From positions 1 to 64,000 of the forward strand of contig CACPFN010000005.1 in NCBI GenBank assembly GCA_902633185.1: a stretch of DNA of 64,000 bases, written 5' to 3'. This stretch comes from an uncultured Pelagibacteraceae bacterium. GTDB taxonomy: Bacteria; Pseudomonadota; Alphaproteobacteria; Pelagibacterales; Pelagibacteraceae. Shown here one piece after another: positions 1 to 9,587 of this stretch (its first letter is position 1; each line of letters begins with the position of its first letter). Position numbers and translations under genes: made by a program. The notes below the pieces were generated by a model. It searched no databases. It was not told where the DNA came from and worked only from the letters and a program-made list of their open reading frames with translations.

Positions 1-1
1 T

Positions 2-682
2 AAATGTTGTGAAATTCATGAAATTAAAAATGAAAGAATTATTGAAAGTCATATCTTAATTGATGTGATGGATTTTTTAAGACAAGCTGACAGATGGGTT
101 ATTAATCCATCAAGAGGATCCGAAGGAGCATGGTTACCTCCGTTTAATACAGATGGAGTAAATTTTTTTGAAGAAGACATGACTAAATCTAAAAATTCAT
201 TACAACAGGCTTTGAGCATGAATAGAAGTTTAGATATTAAACCTGAGAAAGAAAATATTTCTAAAGATGAATTAAGACAAAGGTTAATAAATCATCCTCA
301 AAAAGAGTTTTGGCACAAAGATATGATTTGGTACGGTCCTTGTGGAATTGGAACATCAAGGTCATTAGAAGGATTTGTAGATATGCATCAGCTACCTTTT
401 AGAAAATCATTTTCTGAGAGAAATTATTGGGAATTAGGACATTATTGCGAAATTGGAGATGGAAAATTTTCTCTATGTGGTGGATGGCATAGTTTAAAGG
501 CAAAGTATGGATCAAATGATTGGCTTGGGTATACAGCAGATAACCAAGACGTTGTTATGAGAGTAATGGATTTTTATCATCATGATGAAGGATTAATTAG
601 AGAGAATTGGGTACCTATAGATGTAGTTCATATTTTAAAACAAATAGGTATTGATGTGTTTGAAAAAATTAAAAATACTTAG
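2..682 (+). CDS. SnoaL-like / ester cyclase family protein, 5' truncated by window edge
   Basis: The frame stays open upstream of the listed start at 65 back to base 2 (KCCEIHEIKNERIIESHILIDVMDFLRQADRW...), so the gene enters from the left. The 'IDVMDFLRQ' segment followed by a second domain resembles tandem SnoaL domains. Confidence 0.6.
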   Translation, partial: KCCEIHEIKNERIIESHILIDVMDFLRQADRWVINPSRGSEGAWLPPFNTDGVNFFEEDMTKSKNSLQQALSMNRSLDIKPEKENISKDELRQRLINHPQKEFWHKDMIWYGPCGIGTSRSLEGFVDMHQLPFRKSFSERNYWELGHYCEIGDGKFSLCGGWHSLKAKYGSNDWLGYTADNQDVVMRVMDFYHHDEGLIRENWVPIDVVHILKQIGIDVFEKIKNT

Positions 683-736
683 ATTTAAATAAGTTTATAG
701 TTTTTGAGTGTAATAGAAAAAAATAAAATTATTTAT

Positions 737-2023
737 TTAGTTAGAGAAACCATACTTTCTAAGTCTCACATCACCAGTTCTAGCATGAGCCTCCATACCT
801 TCATATCTAGAAATTCTAGCTGCTGCAGCACCAACTTCTTTGTTAGATTCTTTATTCATCTTTTGGTAAGTAACTGTTTTTATAAATTTTCCAACGTATA
901 AGCCTCCAGTATATTTTCCTGCACCTTTTGTTGGTAGAATATGATTTGGTCCAGAGCATTTATCTCCATATGCAACTGTTGTTTCTTCACCTAAAAATAA
1001 AGAACCATAATTTTTAAGATTTTTTAAATACCAGTCTAAGTTTTCAGCTTGAACCTCCAAATGTTCAGGTGCATATTCATCACTCACTTTCATCATTTCT
1101 TCTTTGGTATCACACATAATTACTTCTCCATAATCTCTCCATGCAGCATCAGCATTATTTCTATTATGTTCAGGTAGTTCTTGAATAATTTCTGGAACTC
1201 TTTTCATAACATAATCACATAAAGATTTATCAGTAGTGTAAAGCCAAGCTGGAGAGTCAGGACCATGTTCAGCCTGTCCAACTAAATCATAAGCGATTAT
1301 TTCTTTGTCAGCTGTATGATCTGCAATAATGCCTATTTCGGTTGGTCCTGCAAATAAATCAATTCCAACTTTTCCAAATAAAATTCTTTTAGACTCTGCT
1401 ACAAATTTATTTCCAGGTCCAACAATCATATCTACTTCAGGATTACCAAAGCAACCATAAGCTAGAGCACCAATTGCTCCTATTCCACCTATATTCATAA
1501 TTACATCTGCACCACATAGGTTAGCTGTATAAATTATAATTGGGTTTGCACCATTTGAATCTTTTGGTGGACTTGTTGCAATTACATTCTTTACTCCTGC
1601 AACTTTTGCTGTTGTCACACTCATTATAGCAGAGGCGATATTATTGTATCTTCCACCAGGAACATAACACCCAACAGTATTTACAGGTATTAATTTTTGT
1701 CCCGCTATTAAACCAGGTGATAATTCAACTTCTGAGTCTTTTCCAAGATTTTCAAGCTGGTGTTCTGCAAACTTCCTAACTCTTTCATGAGAAAACTGAA
1801 TATCGTCTTTAATCTTTTGATCTAAAGTTTTATTTATTTCTTCAATTTTTTCTTTGCTAACAATTATATCACCTTCATAATTATCAAATTTTTTTAAAAT
1901 ATCTTTGACACCTTGATCTTTAGTTTTTTCTAAATCTTTTAAAATAGAACTTACCTTAGTTCTTGTTTCATCTTCTCCTGTAAATGCAGTTTTTTCAGCT
2001 TTTTTTATATAAGTAATTGCCAT
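737..2023 (-). CDS. Histidinol dehydrogenase superfamily protein, HpsN-like (sulfopropanediol dehydrogenase candidate)
   Basis: HisD-family Zn-ligand motifs (GQAEHGPDSPAW, YGDKCSGPNHILPT, GMEAHARTGD). 'YTGGLYVGKFIKTVTYQ' replaces the usual HisD 'FSSPLSVYDF' region. Sulfonate genes lie nearby. Confidence 0.75.
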   Translation of the reverse strand: MAITYIKKAEKTAFTGEDETRTKVSSILKDLEKTKDQGVKDILKKFDNYEGDIIVSKEKIEEINKTLDQKIKDDIQFSHERVRKFAEHQLENLGKDSEVELSPGLIAGQKLIPVNTVGCYVPGGRYNNIASAIMSVTTAKVAGVKNVIATSPPKDSNGANPIIIYTANLCGADVIMNIGGIGAIGALAYGCFGNPEVDMIVGPGNKFVAESKRILFGKVGIDLFAGPTEIGIIADHTADKEIIAYDLVGQAEHGPDSPAWLYTTDKSLCDYVMKRVPEIIQELPEHNRNNADAAWRDYGEVIMCDTKEEMMKVSDEYAPEHLEVQAENLDWYLKNLKNYGSLFLGEETTVAYGDKCSGPNHILPTKGAGKYTGGLYVGKFIKTVTYQKMNKESNKEVGAAAARISRYEGMEAHARTGDVRLRKYGFSN

Positions 2024-2082
2024 TATTTTTCCTCTAATTTTACAAATGTTTAAATTATATAAGATGTTTATTCAATAAAAGT

Positions 2083-2994
2083 TTAATCTAAAGCAACAAC
2101 AGCTGCAGCTATAGAAGCAAGTCTTGCTGTCGCATCATCTGATCTACTTGTTATAACAACAGGTACTTTACCTCCAACAACTACGCCTGCTGCACATGCT
2201 CCCATAAAATAAATCATCATTTTTACAAGCGCATTTCCAGTTTCGACATTTGGAACTAATAATACATCAGCTTCCCCAGCAACTATATTCTCAATTCCCT
2301 TAATAGAAGCAGATTTTTTTGAAATACTATTGTCAAATGCTAAGGGTCCAAAAATATCAGCATTAAAATTTTCTTTACTCGCTAATTCAGTTAATTCTTT
2401 AGCTTCAACCGAACTCTGCACACTATTAATAACTTCTTCTGTTGCTGAAAGGATAGAAATCTTTGGTCTTGGAATATTAATTCTATGACTAAAATCTATA
2501 ACATTTCTTAAAATATGCATTTTAGTTTTTAGGTTAGGAGAAACATTCAATGCTCCATCGGTTATGATTAATGGTTTGTCATCTTTTTGTAATGTCATAT
2601 GCCAAATATGACTTAGTCTTGTTTTACCAATTAATTTATATTCTCTTTTAAGAACTTCTTTCATCAATATATCAGTATGAATATGTCCTTTTACAATAAT
2701 TTTTACTTTATCTTCCGATGCAAGTTTTGTTGCAATACTTGCTGTATTATTTTCAGCTGGCTCATTAATTATTTCAAAATTTGATATATCAAATTTAAGC
2801 TCATCTGCACATTCTTGTATTTTTTGTTTATCACCTATTAGTATTGGGGTGATCAATTTTTCAGAGACAGCATCCATTACCGACATCATTGGTAATTTTT
2901 TACCCGCATTTACAATGGCTGCTTTTACTCCTCTTTTTTGATGAGCTATGTTAAGTAGATTAACAGGGCAAACTGTGGATTTATCAGATAACAT
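2083..2994 (-). CDS. Phosphate acetyl/butyryltransferase family protein (Pta-like)
   Basis: PTA_PTB family signatures (ITDGALNVSPNLKTKMHILRNV, ADVLLVPNVETGNALVKMM). Fits the acetyl phosphate made by Xsc. Confidence 0.75.
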   Translation of the reverse strand: MLSDKSTVCPVNLLNIAHQKRGVKAAIVNAGKKLPMMSVMDAVSEKLITPILIGDKQKIQECADELKFDISNFEIINEPAENNTASIATKLASEDKVKIIVKGHIHTDILMKEVLKREYKLIGKTRLSHIWHMTLQKDDKPLIITDGALNVSPNLKTKMHILRNVIDFSHRINIPRPKISILSATEEVINSVQSSVEAKELTELASKENFNADIFGPLAFDNSISKKSASIKGIENIVAGEADVLLVPNVETGNALVKMMIYFMGACAAGVVVGGKVPVVITSRSDDATARLASIAAAVVALD

Positions 2995-3078
2995 ATGAGT
3001 TTAAATATTTGTTATGGTTCTAAATATCAATATTTTTTATTACGTTCGATATAAAAATAGTTTAAAATTGAACAAACG

Positions 3079-3927
3079 ATGGAGATAGTTACAAAAATTG
3101 CACCTATAGCGTTAGCCCTTATAATGTTAGGTCTTGGATTGGGCTTATCAACTAGAGATTTTTTAAGAGTTATAAATAATCCAAAAGATTTTACAGTCGG
3201 AATAATTTGTCAATTAATCCTTCTCCCAATCGTCGCTTATATTTTACTTTTAATATTAAGATTACCAGTTGAATTAGCTTTAGGATTAATGATTATTGCT
3301 GCTGCTCCTGGAGGAGTAACATCAAATGTCTTAACAAAATTTGCAAATGGAGATGTTGCATTATCTATTTCGTTAACAGCAATAGGTAGTTTAATTAGTA
3401 TTTTTTCTGTTCCATTTATTGTTTTTTCTTCAGCCAAATTATTAGGTGTAACTGATTTATCCTCAGATATTACGATGACTGGTATTGCTCTTAAAATGGC
3501 ACTAGTTGTAACTGTGCCAGTAATTCTTGGAATGATAATTAGAAGTTTCGCTGAAAACTTTATTTCGTCTAATATTAATATTGTAAATAGAATTACAGGC
3601 ATTTTATTTATTGTTGTATTTGCAGCAATATGGATTGAGGAAAGAGAAAATATAATATCATACTTAGGTCAAGCGGGTTTAGCTGTTTTAATATTAAACG
3701 TAGTCATGATGACTTTGTCATTTTATATTGCAAAAGGTTTTGCAACTGGAATACCACAGAGAAAATGTATTTCTTTAGAATGTGGATTACAAAATGGAAC
3801 TTTAGCTGTATTTGTAGCAACACAAATTTTCAATGATGTCGCTTACATGGTTCCAACAGCTGCTTACGCATTAATAATGTATATAACTGGATTTATATTT
3901 ATATATATTCTTAAAAATTCTAATTAA
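3079..3927 (+). CDS. Bile acid:sodium symporter (BASS) family transporter
   Basis: Multi-TM protein with BASS-type motifs (GLGLSTRDF, AAPGGVTSNVLTKFANGDVALS, ECGLQNGTLA). Confidence 0.75.
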   Translation: MEIVTKIAPIALALIMLGLGLGLSTRDFLRVINNPKDFTVGIICQLILLPIVAYILLLILRLPVELALGLMIIAAAPGGVTSNVLTKFANGDVALSISLTAIGSLISIFSVPFIVFSSAKLLGVTDLSSDITMTGIALKMALVVTVPVILGMIIRSFAENFISSNINIVNRITGILFIVVFAAIWIEERENIISYLGQAGLAVLILNVVMMTLSFYIAKGFATGIPQRKCISLECGLQNGTLAVFVATQIFNDVAYMVPTAAYALIMYITGFIFIYILKNSN

Positions 3928-4882
3928 GATTTATTTGATTGTAGGTTCTTTTTATAAAAACATTTATTGATTTTAAATTTTCATCTTGGATTATCGACAT
4001 ATCTTTAAAATTTTGTTTGCTGACATCAAAATTTATCAATTTATTTTTGTCTAAAGAAATAAATTTATTTTTAGTTAATTTCTTGATTTTTCTTACTACT
4101 GTTGGTCTTGGTATTCCTGTTATTTCAGAAATAGACATTGCATTAATTCCTTTTATTTTTTTATTAATAATTTTATCTCTCCATTTATCTAAATAACTAT
4201 CAACTCCTTTAAGTTGCCTTCCAATTTTTGAATTATTATTCAAAATTATAGTTGCTAAAATAGTAAATATTTCCATATCACCAAAATAATTTTTCCACCT
4301 TAAGCAGTACGGGAATAAAAATTTATAAAATTGATACCAGCAAAATGAGAAATTATGTTTTATTAAGTTATTAATTTCATTACTGGTCATTTCGTTTTTT
4401 ATAACTTTTTCTTCTTTTAAAATTTGACTAAAAACTGATAAAAGTGTGCATATATTTTTTAATGTATCATTTGGCTGTGTTGAATTGTAAGCACTTCTAT
4501 CTATTGTAATCTTCTTGCCCTTTTTTTTAATTATTCCCTTTTTTTCCAGGGATATAACTTTTCTTCTGACACTTTCTTTTGGTATTTTAAGATCCTTTGA
4601 TATTCTTATAAGGTTAATTTTCTCAATCTCTAATGTTTTGTCCTTATAAAAATTATTAAAAGTAATATTTAAATTATTTCGCCTGTAAAAATCAAACTGC
4701 TTACTAATCAAATAAATTAAAATCGTGTAAGTATCTATATCTTTAAACACTTTATAAGCACCGATTGTCCATTCAGACATAAGTTTTAAAAAAAAAGGAC
4801 TTAAAATATCAAAATGATTTTTGAAAATTTTATCGATCAGTTCATCATCTAGTTCGGAATTTACACTTGGTAGCTGCTTCAT
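3920..4882 (-). CDS. Putative transcriptional regulator with two winged-HTH-like segments
   Basis: Two internal HTH-like blocks: 'ISKDLKIPKESVRRKVISLEKKGIIKKKGKKITID' and 'ISEITGIPRPTVVRKIKKLTKNKFISLDKNKLINFD'. Confidence 0.6.
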   Translation of the reverse strand: MKQLPSVNSELDDELIDKIFKNHFDILSPFFLKLMSEWTIGAYKVFKDIDTYTILIYLISKQFDFYRRNNLNITFNNFYKDKTLEIEKINLIRISKDLKIPKESVRRKVISLEKKGIIKKKGKKITIDRSAYNSTQPNDTLKNICTLLSVFSQILKEEKVIKNEMTSNEINNLIKHNFSFCWYQFYKFLFPYCLRWKNYFGDMEIFTILATIILNNNSKIGRQLKGVDSYLDKWRDKIINKKIKGINAMSISEITGIPRPTVVRKIKKLTKNKFISLDKNKLINFDVSKQNFKDMSIIQDENLKSINVFIKRTYNQINLN

Positions 4883-4892
4883 AATGTTTCAA

Positions 4893-4939
4893 AACCCAAT
4901 TTGAACAATTTTAAAACTTGAGTCAACCCATTTTGAACA
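4893..4939. promoter_or_regulatory. Direct-repeat operator candidate (AACCCA[A/T]TTTGAACA x2, 32-bp period)
   Basis: aacccaatttgaaca at 4893-4907 and aacccattttgaaca at 4925-4939; 14 of 15 bases match. They lie just upstream of the divergent regulator at 4882. Confidence 0.5.
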
Positions 4940-4983
4940 GTTAAATTCTGTAAAATTTTTTTACTATATGATTTAATAATTTA

Positions 4984-5190
4984 ATGAGTACTGAAAGCTT
5001 AAACAGAACATCTAATATTGAAATACCTGAAAAAAAACAGAGAGTAATTCGAATGTCCCCTCGTAAAGTAAATATAGATGTTCTAAAGAAACGAGTAATC
5101 ACTGAAAAGAAAAAAGAGGCACTTCAGTCAAAAATAATAATACTTTCAGTCTGTTTATCTATCGGAATACTAGGTTATTTTGCAGGTTAA
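4984..5190 (+). CDS. Small hypothetical protein with a C-terminal TM segment
   Basis: 68-aa ORF: basic N-terminal part, C-terminal 'IIILSVCLSIGILGYFAG'. Confidence 0.5.
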   Translation: MSTESLNRTSNIEIPEKKQRVIRMSPRKVNIDVLKKRVITEKKKEALQSKIIILSVCLSIGILGYFAG

Positions 5191-6191
5191 CTAGCTAAGA
5201 GAATATCTAAATCCTTTTTAATATTTTTTGGAATTTTTATAGATTTTTTAGAGTTTGTTTTTGTTCTTAAAAACTTTTGCTCGCCAGGATAAAAGATTTT
5301 TTGTCCTTTTAAATTAGGTATTTTTTTTATTCTTTTAATATTTTTTTTTATCTCTTTTTTATAATCTTTAACAAATAGATTGTCTTTAAATGCTAAAAAT
5401 AAGTGACCGATATTTTGTGGCCCAGAGAAATCATCAAATGGGTCTTTTACTTTGCCACCATGATTACTTCCAACAAATACTCCAGTTAAAATATCTACCA
5501 TCCAGGCTAATCCAGATCCTCTAAATCCAGCTATTGGAAGTTGTACCCCAGCTATAGCTTCTTTTGCATTTGTAGTTGGTTTACCAAATTTGTTTAAAGC
5601 AACGCCATATGGTATTTTTTTTCCTAACTTTTCTGCAATCCTAATTTTACCTCTATTAATCATAGACATTGATGTATCCAGTATAAACGGAACCTTACTA
5701 TTTGTTTGAGTTCCAAAACATATTGGATTAGTTCCAAAGACTGATTTTTTTCCACCGAAAGGCGCAATAGCTGGAGGAGCATTTGTAAATGCAAATGTTA
5801 TTAAATTTTTTTTAACCGCTTGCTCAACGTAATACCCTGATAGTCCATAATGTCCGCTGTTTTTTACAGCAACTAACCCAATCCCTGTTTTTTTTGCATT
5901 TTGTATTGTTTTTTTAATTGCTTCATCTGCTGCAACAAAACCTATAGAATTATCAGCATCAATTATTGATATAGATTTTGATATATTTTTTACAGTAATT
6001 TTAGGTCTCGGATTAATGACTTTTTTTGAGATTCTTTCACAGTACATTTTTAAACGAGACAATCCATGTGAAGGCGCACCTACAAGTTCTGCATTCATAA
6101 TTGCATTTGCGCAAACTATAGAGTGTTTTCTGCTTAATTTAAAATTAGTAAAAATTTTAATAATTAAATTTTTAAGCTCTTTTTCGTCCAT
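5187..6191 (-). CDS. LDH2/MDH2 family dehydrogenase (malate/L-lactate/(R)-sulfolactate dehydrogenase-like)
   Basis: Family motifs: GAPSHGLSRL, GFVAADEAI, VAVKNSGHYGLSGYYVEQA, GGKKSVFGTNPICFG, GFRGSGLAWMVDILTGV. Confidence 0.75.
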   Translation of the reverse strand: MDEKELKNLIIKIFTNFKLSRKHSIVCANAIMNAELVGAPSHGLSRLKMYCERISKKVINPRPKITVKNISKSISIIDADNSIGFVAADEAIKKTIQNAKKTGIGLVAVKNSGHYGLSGYYVEQAVKKNLITFAFTNAPPAIAPFGGKKSVFGTNPICFGTQTNSKVPFILDTSMSMINRGKIRIAEKLGKKIPYGVALNKFGKPTTNAKEAIAGVQLPIAGFRGSGLAWMVDILTGVFVGSNHGGKVKDPFDDFSGPQNIGHLFLAFKDNLFVKDYKKEIKKNIKRIKKIPNLKGQKIFYPGEQKFLRTKTNSKKSIKIPKNIKKDLDILLAS

Positions 6192-6341
6192 AATTTATGT
6201 AAACATAATTGATTTCAAAATTAAACTATAAATTGAATATTTTTTTTATTTATTAAAATTATCTTTAAATTTGAAGTAACAAAAGATTAACATTAGTAGT
6301 TTAAATTTATTATCATTAACTAATAAAAAAGTGAGGGATAT

Positions 6342-7379
6342 ATGAAAAATATACTTAAAGTAGCTTCTATGGCTCTAGTTCTTTCATTAACACTTTTCGG
6401 CATTACAAATAAAGCTTCAGCTGCAAAACTAACATTATATTGCAGCGTTGAAATAGATGTTTGTGAAATGCTTGAACAAGCTTATGAAAAAGAAACTGGA
6501 ACAAAAGTTGCTATGACAAGAGCAAGTAGTGGTGAAACTTTTGCGAAAATAAAAGCAGAAGCATCAAATCCAAAAGGAGATGTTTGGTTTGGTGGAACAG
6601 GTGATCCACATTTAACTGCAGCACAAGAAAATTTAACTGAGAAATATAAATCTGTTCATTTTAATGATTTATTACCTGCAGCTCAGAACCAAGCAAAAAA
6701 TGCTGATTTTAAATCAGTAGGAATTTATGTTGGTGCATTAGGTTTTGGATACAACAAAGATCTTTTAGCAAAAAAAGGTCTTCCAGCTCCAAAATCATGG
6801 ATGGATTTAACAAAACCAATATATAAAGGTGAAATACAAGTAGCAAATCCAAACTCATCTGGAACTGCTTACACTACCTTAGCCACTATTCTTCAAATAT
6901 TTGGAGAAGATAAAGGTTGGGATTACATGAAAAAACTTCATGCAAACATAAATACATATACTAAATCTGGTTCTGCACCAATTAAGGCAACTGGTAGAGG
7001 TGAAAACTTAATTGGTATTTGTTTCCAACATGATGGTGTGAAACAAACAAAAAAAGGTTTACCGGTTGTTACGGTCTCTCCTGCTGAAGGAACTGGTTAT
7101 GAAGTTGGATCTATGAGTATTATTGCAGGTGCAAGAAATATGAAGGAAGCTAAAAAGTTTTATGACTGGGCTTTAAGTCCTGCTATTCAAACTATGGTTT
7201 TCACTTCAGGAAAATCTTTGCAAGTGCCATCTAATACTAAAGCAAAAGCTGATCCTGATGCTCCAGACTTATCAACAATAAACTTAATTGATTATAATTT
7301 TAAAGTTTATGGAGATAAAAGTACAAGAGCGAGTTTGTTATCCAAATGGGATAACGATGTTTCTGTAATTCCTAGATAA
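6342..7379 (+). CDS. ABC transporter substrate-binding protein (Fe3+/AfuA-like family; substrate uncertain)
   Basis: Signal peptide, then 'LTLYCSVEIDVCEMLEQAYEKETGTKV' and 'DVWFGGTGDPHLTAAQENLTEKY'. First gene of an SBP-permease-ATPase operon. Confidence 0.8.
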   Translation: MKNILKVASMALVLSLTLFGITNKASAAKLTLYCSVEIDVCEMLEQAYEKETGTKVAMTRASSGETFAKIKAEASNPKGDVWFGGTGDPHLTAAQENLTEKYKSVHFNDLLPAAQNQAKNADFKSVGIYVGALGFGYNKDLLAKKGLPAPKSWMDLTKPIYKGEIQVANPNSSGTAYTTLATILQIFGEDKGWDYMKKLHANINTYTKSGSAPIKATGRGENLIGICFQHDGVKQTKKGLPVVTVSPAEGTGYEVGSMSIIAGARNMKEAKKFYDWALSPAIQTMVFTSGKSLQVPSNTKAKADPDAPDLSTINLIDYNFKVYGDKSTRASLLSKWDNDVSVIPR

Positions 7380-7388
7380 GGAATTATA

Positions 7389-9587
7389 ATGAGAGGGCTC
7401 GTTATCTGTTGGATGCTCATCGGAGTATTGGGTTTCCTAATATTTCCATGGTATGTAACAGGTGACGGGTTTTTCTCAATAAACTGGATATTAGAATATT
7501 CTTTAGAAGATTATGGTTCTGTATTACCACAGGTATTTATTAATAAAAAATATTGGCTTCTTCCTTTAGTTGTTCCTTTATTTTTTCCATTATCAACCTT
7601 AAAATTAAATCAGAGTAATCCCATTTATTCCAAAATTTTCTTGTACTCAGGATTGTTTGGCATTTTTTATTTTATTCTTCAGGGGTTTTCAATTGGTATA
7701 AGAGGGTGGAATTTTGAAATCTTTCAATCGATTTTTGGCGATGTAGAAAATCAATTTGGAGTAGGGTCTGGTGCAGTTCTTTTATGCTCTACATTTATTT
7801 TTTATATTACACACGGGCTATCCTCACGTGGGTGGTTGAATGGAGACAATTTTATTGTAGGAAGCATAGGAAGCATAATTATTTTAGTTTCAACTTTTGT
7901 TTTTTTTCCTATTTTTAGAATGTTTGCTGTTGCCTTTAAAGGCACAGAGGGTGGATATGAAATCAGTAATTTTTCAACCAAAATATTTAATAAAGGAATT
8001 TGGGGTCTTGATTGTTTGTATAGTGATTATGCATGTGGTGTTTTTTGGAACACCGTTACTATGGGAACACTTACAGCTTTCTCTTCAACAATTTTGGGTT
8101 TAGGTTTTGCTTTATTAATTGCAAGAACAAGTTTTAAATTTAAAAAAACGATTAGAATTTTATCTGTTTTACCAATCATAACTCCTCCATTTGTAATTGG
8201 TTTAGCGATAATAATTTTATTTGGTAGAACGGGAGTTGTAAGTTCTTTTCTTGAATGGGCTTTCGAGATAGAGCCCTCGAGATGGATTTATGGTTTACCA
8301 GGAATATGGTTTGCACAAACTCTAGCTTTTACACCTATTGCTTTTTTAGTTTTAATAGGAGTTGTTGAAAGTGTAAGTCCTGCAATGGAAGAGGCTTCAC
8401 AAACATTGAGAGCTTCAAAATGGCAAGTTTTTAAAACTGTTACATTGCCTTTAATGAGACCTGGAATTGCCAATGCATTTTTGCTTGGCTTTATTGAAAG
8501 CTTAGCTGATTTTGGAAATCCACTAGTGTTAGGTGCCGAATATGATGTTTTATCTACAGAAATATTCTTTGCAATTGTGGGTGCACAGTATGATGAAACA
8601 AAAGCTGCAATATTAGCAATGATTTTATTAACCGTTGTTCTGGTAGTATTTTATCTTCAGAACCAATGGTTGGGAAAAAAATCCTATATTTCAATTTCTG
8701 GCAAAGGGGATAGTGGAGTTCATCCTGAATTACCAAATAATACTAAGTGGATAATTTACTCAACTGTTCTACCTTGGGCACTCCTTACATTTATAATTTA
8801 TATAATGATTATGTTTGGTGGATTTGTAGAGATGTGGGGTGTCGATCACAGTTTTACTTTAAGACACTATGTTGAAGCATTTAGTGTTGAATGGGTCAAA
8901 GAAAGAGGAATTTTATGGACTGGTACCGCGTGGAATTCTTTTAACACTACTTTTGCGATAGCATTAATTTCATCATTTCCTACTGCTGCAATAGGTATTT
9001 TAACAGCATATCTTCTTACAAGACATAAGTTTAAAGGAAAAAATGCTTTTGAATTCGGCACAATGTTAAGTTTTGCAATACCTGGAAGTGTTATTGGTGT
9101 AAGTTACGTTTTTGCGTTTAATGTTCCGCCACTTGAACTTACAGGAACAGGAATTATTTTGGTAATCGCTTTTGTATTTAGAAATATGCCTGTTGGGGTT
9201 AGGGCAGGTATAGCTTCGATGAATCAATTAGATCCTCACTTAGATGAAGCTTCATCAACATTGAATGCATCTAGTTCTCAAACATTTAGGAATGTAATTC
9301 TTCCATTGCTTAAACCTGCAATTACTGCTTCTTTAGTTTTTAGTTTTGTTAGAGCAATGACGGCAATTAGTGCTGTTATATTCCTTGTTAGTGCTAATTA
9401 TGATTTAGCTGTCTCATATATATTAGGAAGATTAGAAAACAATGATTATGGTCTAGCAATTGTTTATTCGTCTGCATTAATTGTTGTTATGTTATTTACA
9501 ATAACTTTAATGCAATTAATAATAGGTAAACGAAAATTAGGAAGAAGAGAAGAAACAGCAGGAATACTACAAGGAAATTTTGGATAA
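7389..9587 (+). CDS. ABC transporter permease, fused two-domain FbpB-type
   Basis: Two EAA loops (EEASQTLRASKWQVFKTVTLPLMRPG, DEASSTLNASSSQTFRNVILPLLKPA); 732 aa. Confidence 0.85.
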   Translation: MRGLVICWMLIGVLGFLIFPWYVTGDGFFSINWILEYSLEDYGSVLPQVFINKKYWLLPLVVPLFFPLSTLKLNQSNPIYSKIFLYSGLFGIFYFILQGFSIGIRGWNFEIFQSIFGDVENQFGVGSGAVLLCSTFIFYITHGLSSRGWLNGDNFIVGSIGSIIILVSTFVFFPIFRMFAVAFKGTEGGYEISNFSTKIFNKGIWGLDCLYSDYACGVFWNTVTMGTLTAFSSTILGLGFALLIARTSFKFKKTIRILSVLPIITPPFVIGLAIIILFGRTGVVSSFLEWAFEIEPSRWIYGLPGIWFAQTLAFTPIAFLVLIGVVESVSPAMEEASQTLRASKWQVFKTVTLPLMRPGIANAFLLGFIESLADFGNPLVLGAEYDVLSTEIFFAIVGAQYDETKAAILAMILLTVVLVVFYLQNQWLGKKSYISISGKGDSGVHPELPNNTKWIIYSTVLPWALLTFIIYIMIMFGGFVEMWGVDHSFTLRHYVEAFSVEWVKERGILWTGTAWNSFNTTFAIALISSFPTAAIGILTAYLLTRHKFKGKNAFEFGTMLSFAIPGSVIGVSYVFAFNVPPLELTGTGIILVIAFVFRNMPVGVRAGIASMNQLDPHLDEASSTLNASSSQTFRNVILPLLKPAITASLVFSFVRAMTAISAVIFLVSANYDLAVSYILGRLENNDYGLAIVYSSALIVVMLFTITLMQLIIGKRKLGRREETAGILQGNFG

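Noticed and set aside
704-901. 65-aa plus-strand ORF antisense to the 3' end of the HisD-family gene
   Set aside because: Mostly overlaps a strong coding sequence on the other strand; no motif.
3237-3602. 121-aa minus-strand ORF inside the BASS transporter gene
   Set aside because: Antisense shadow ORF of a clear membrane transporter.
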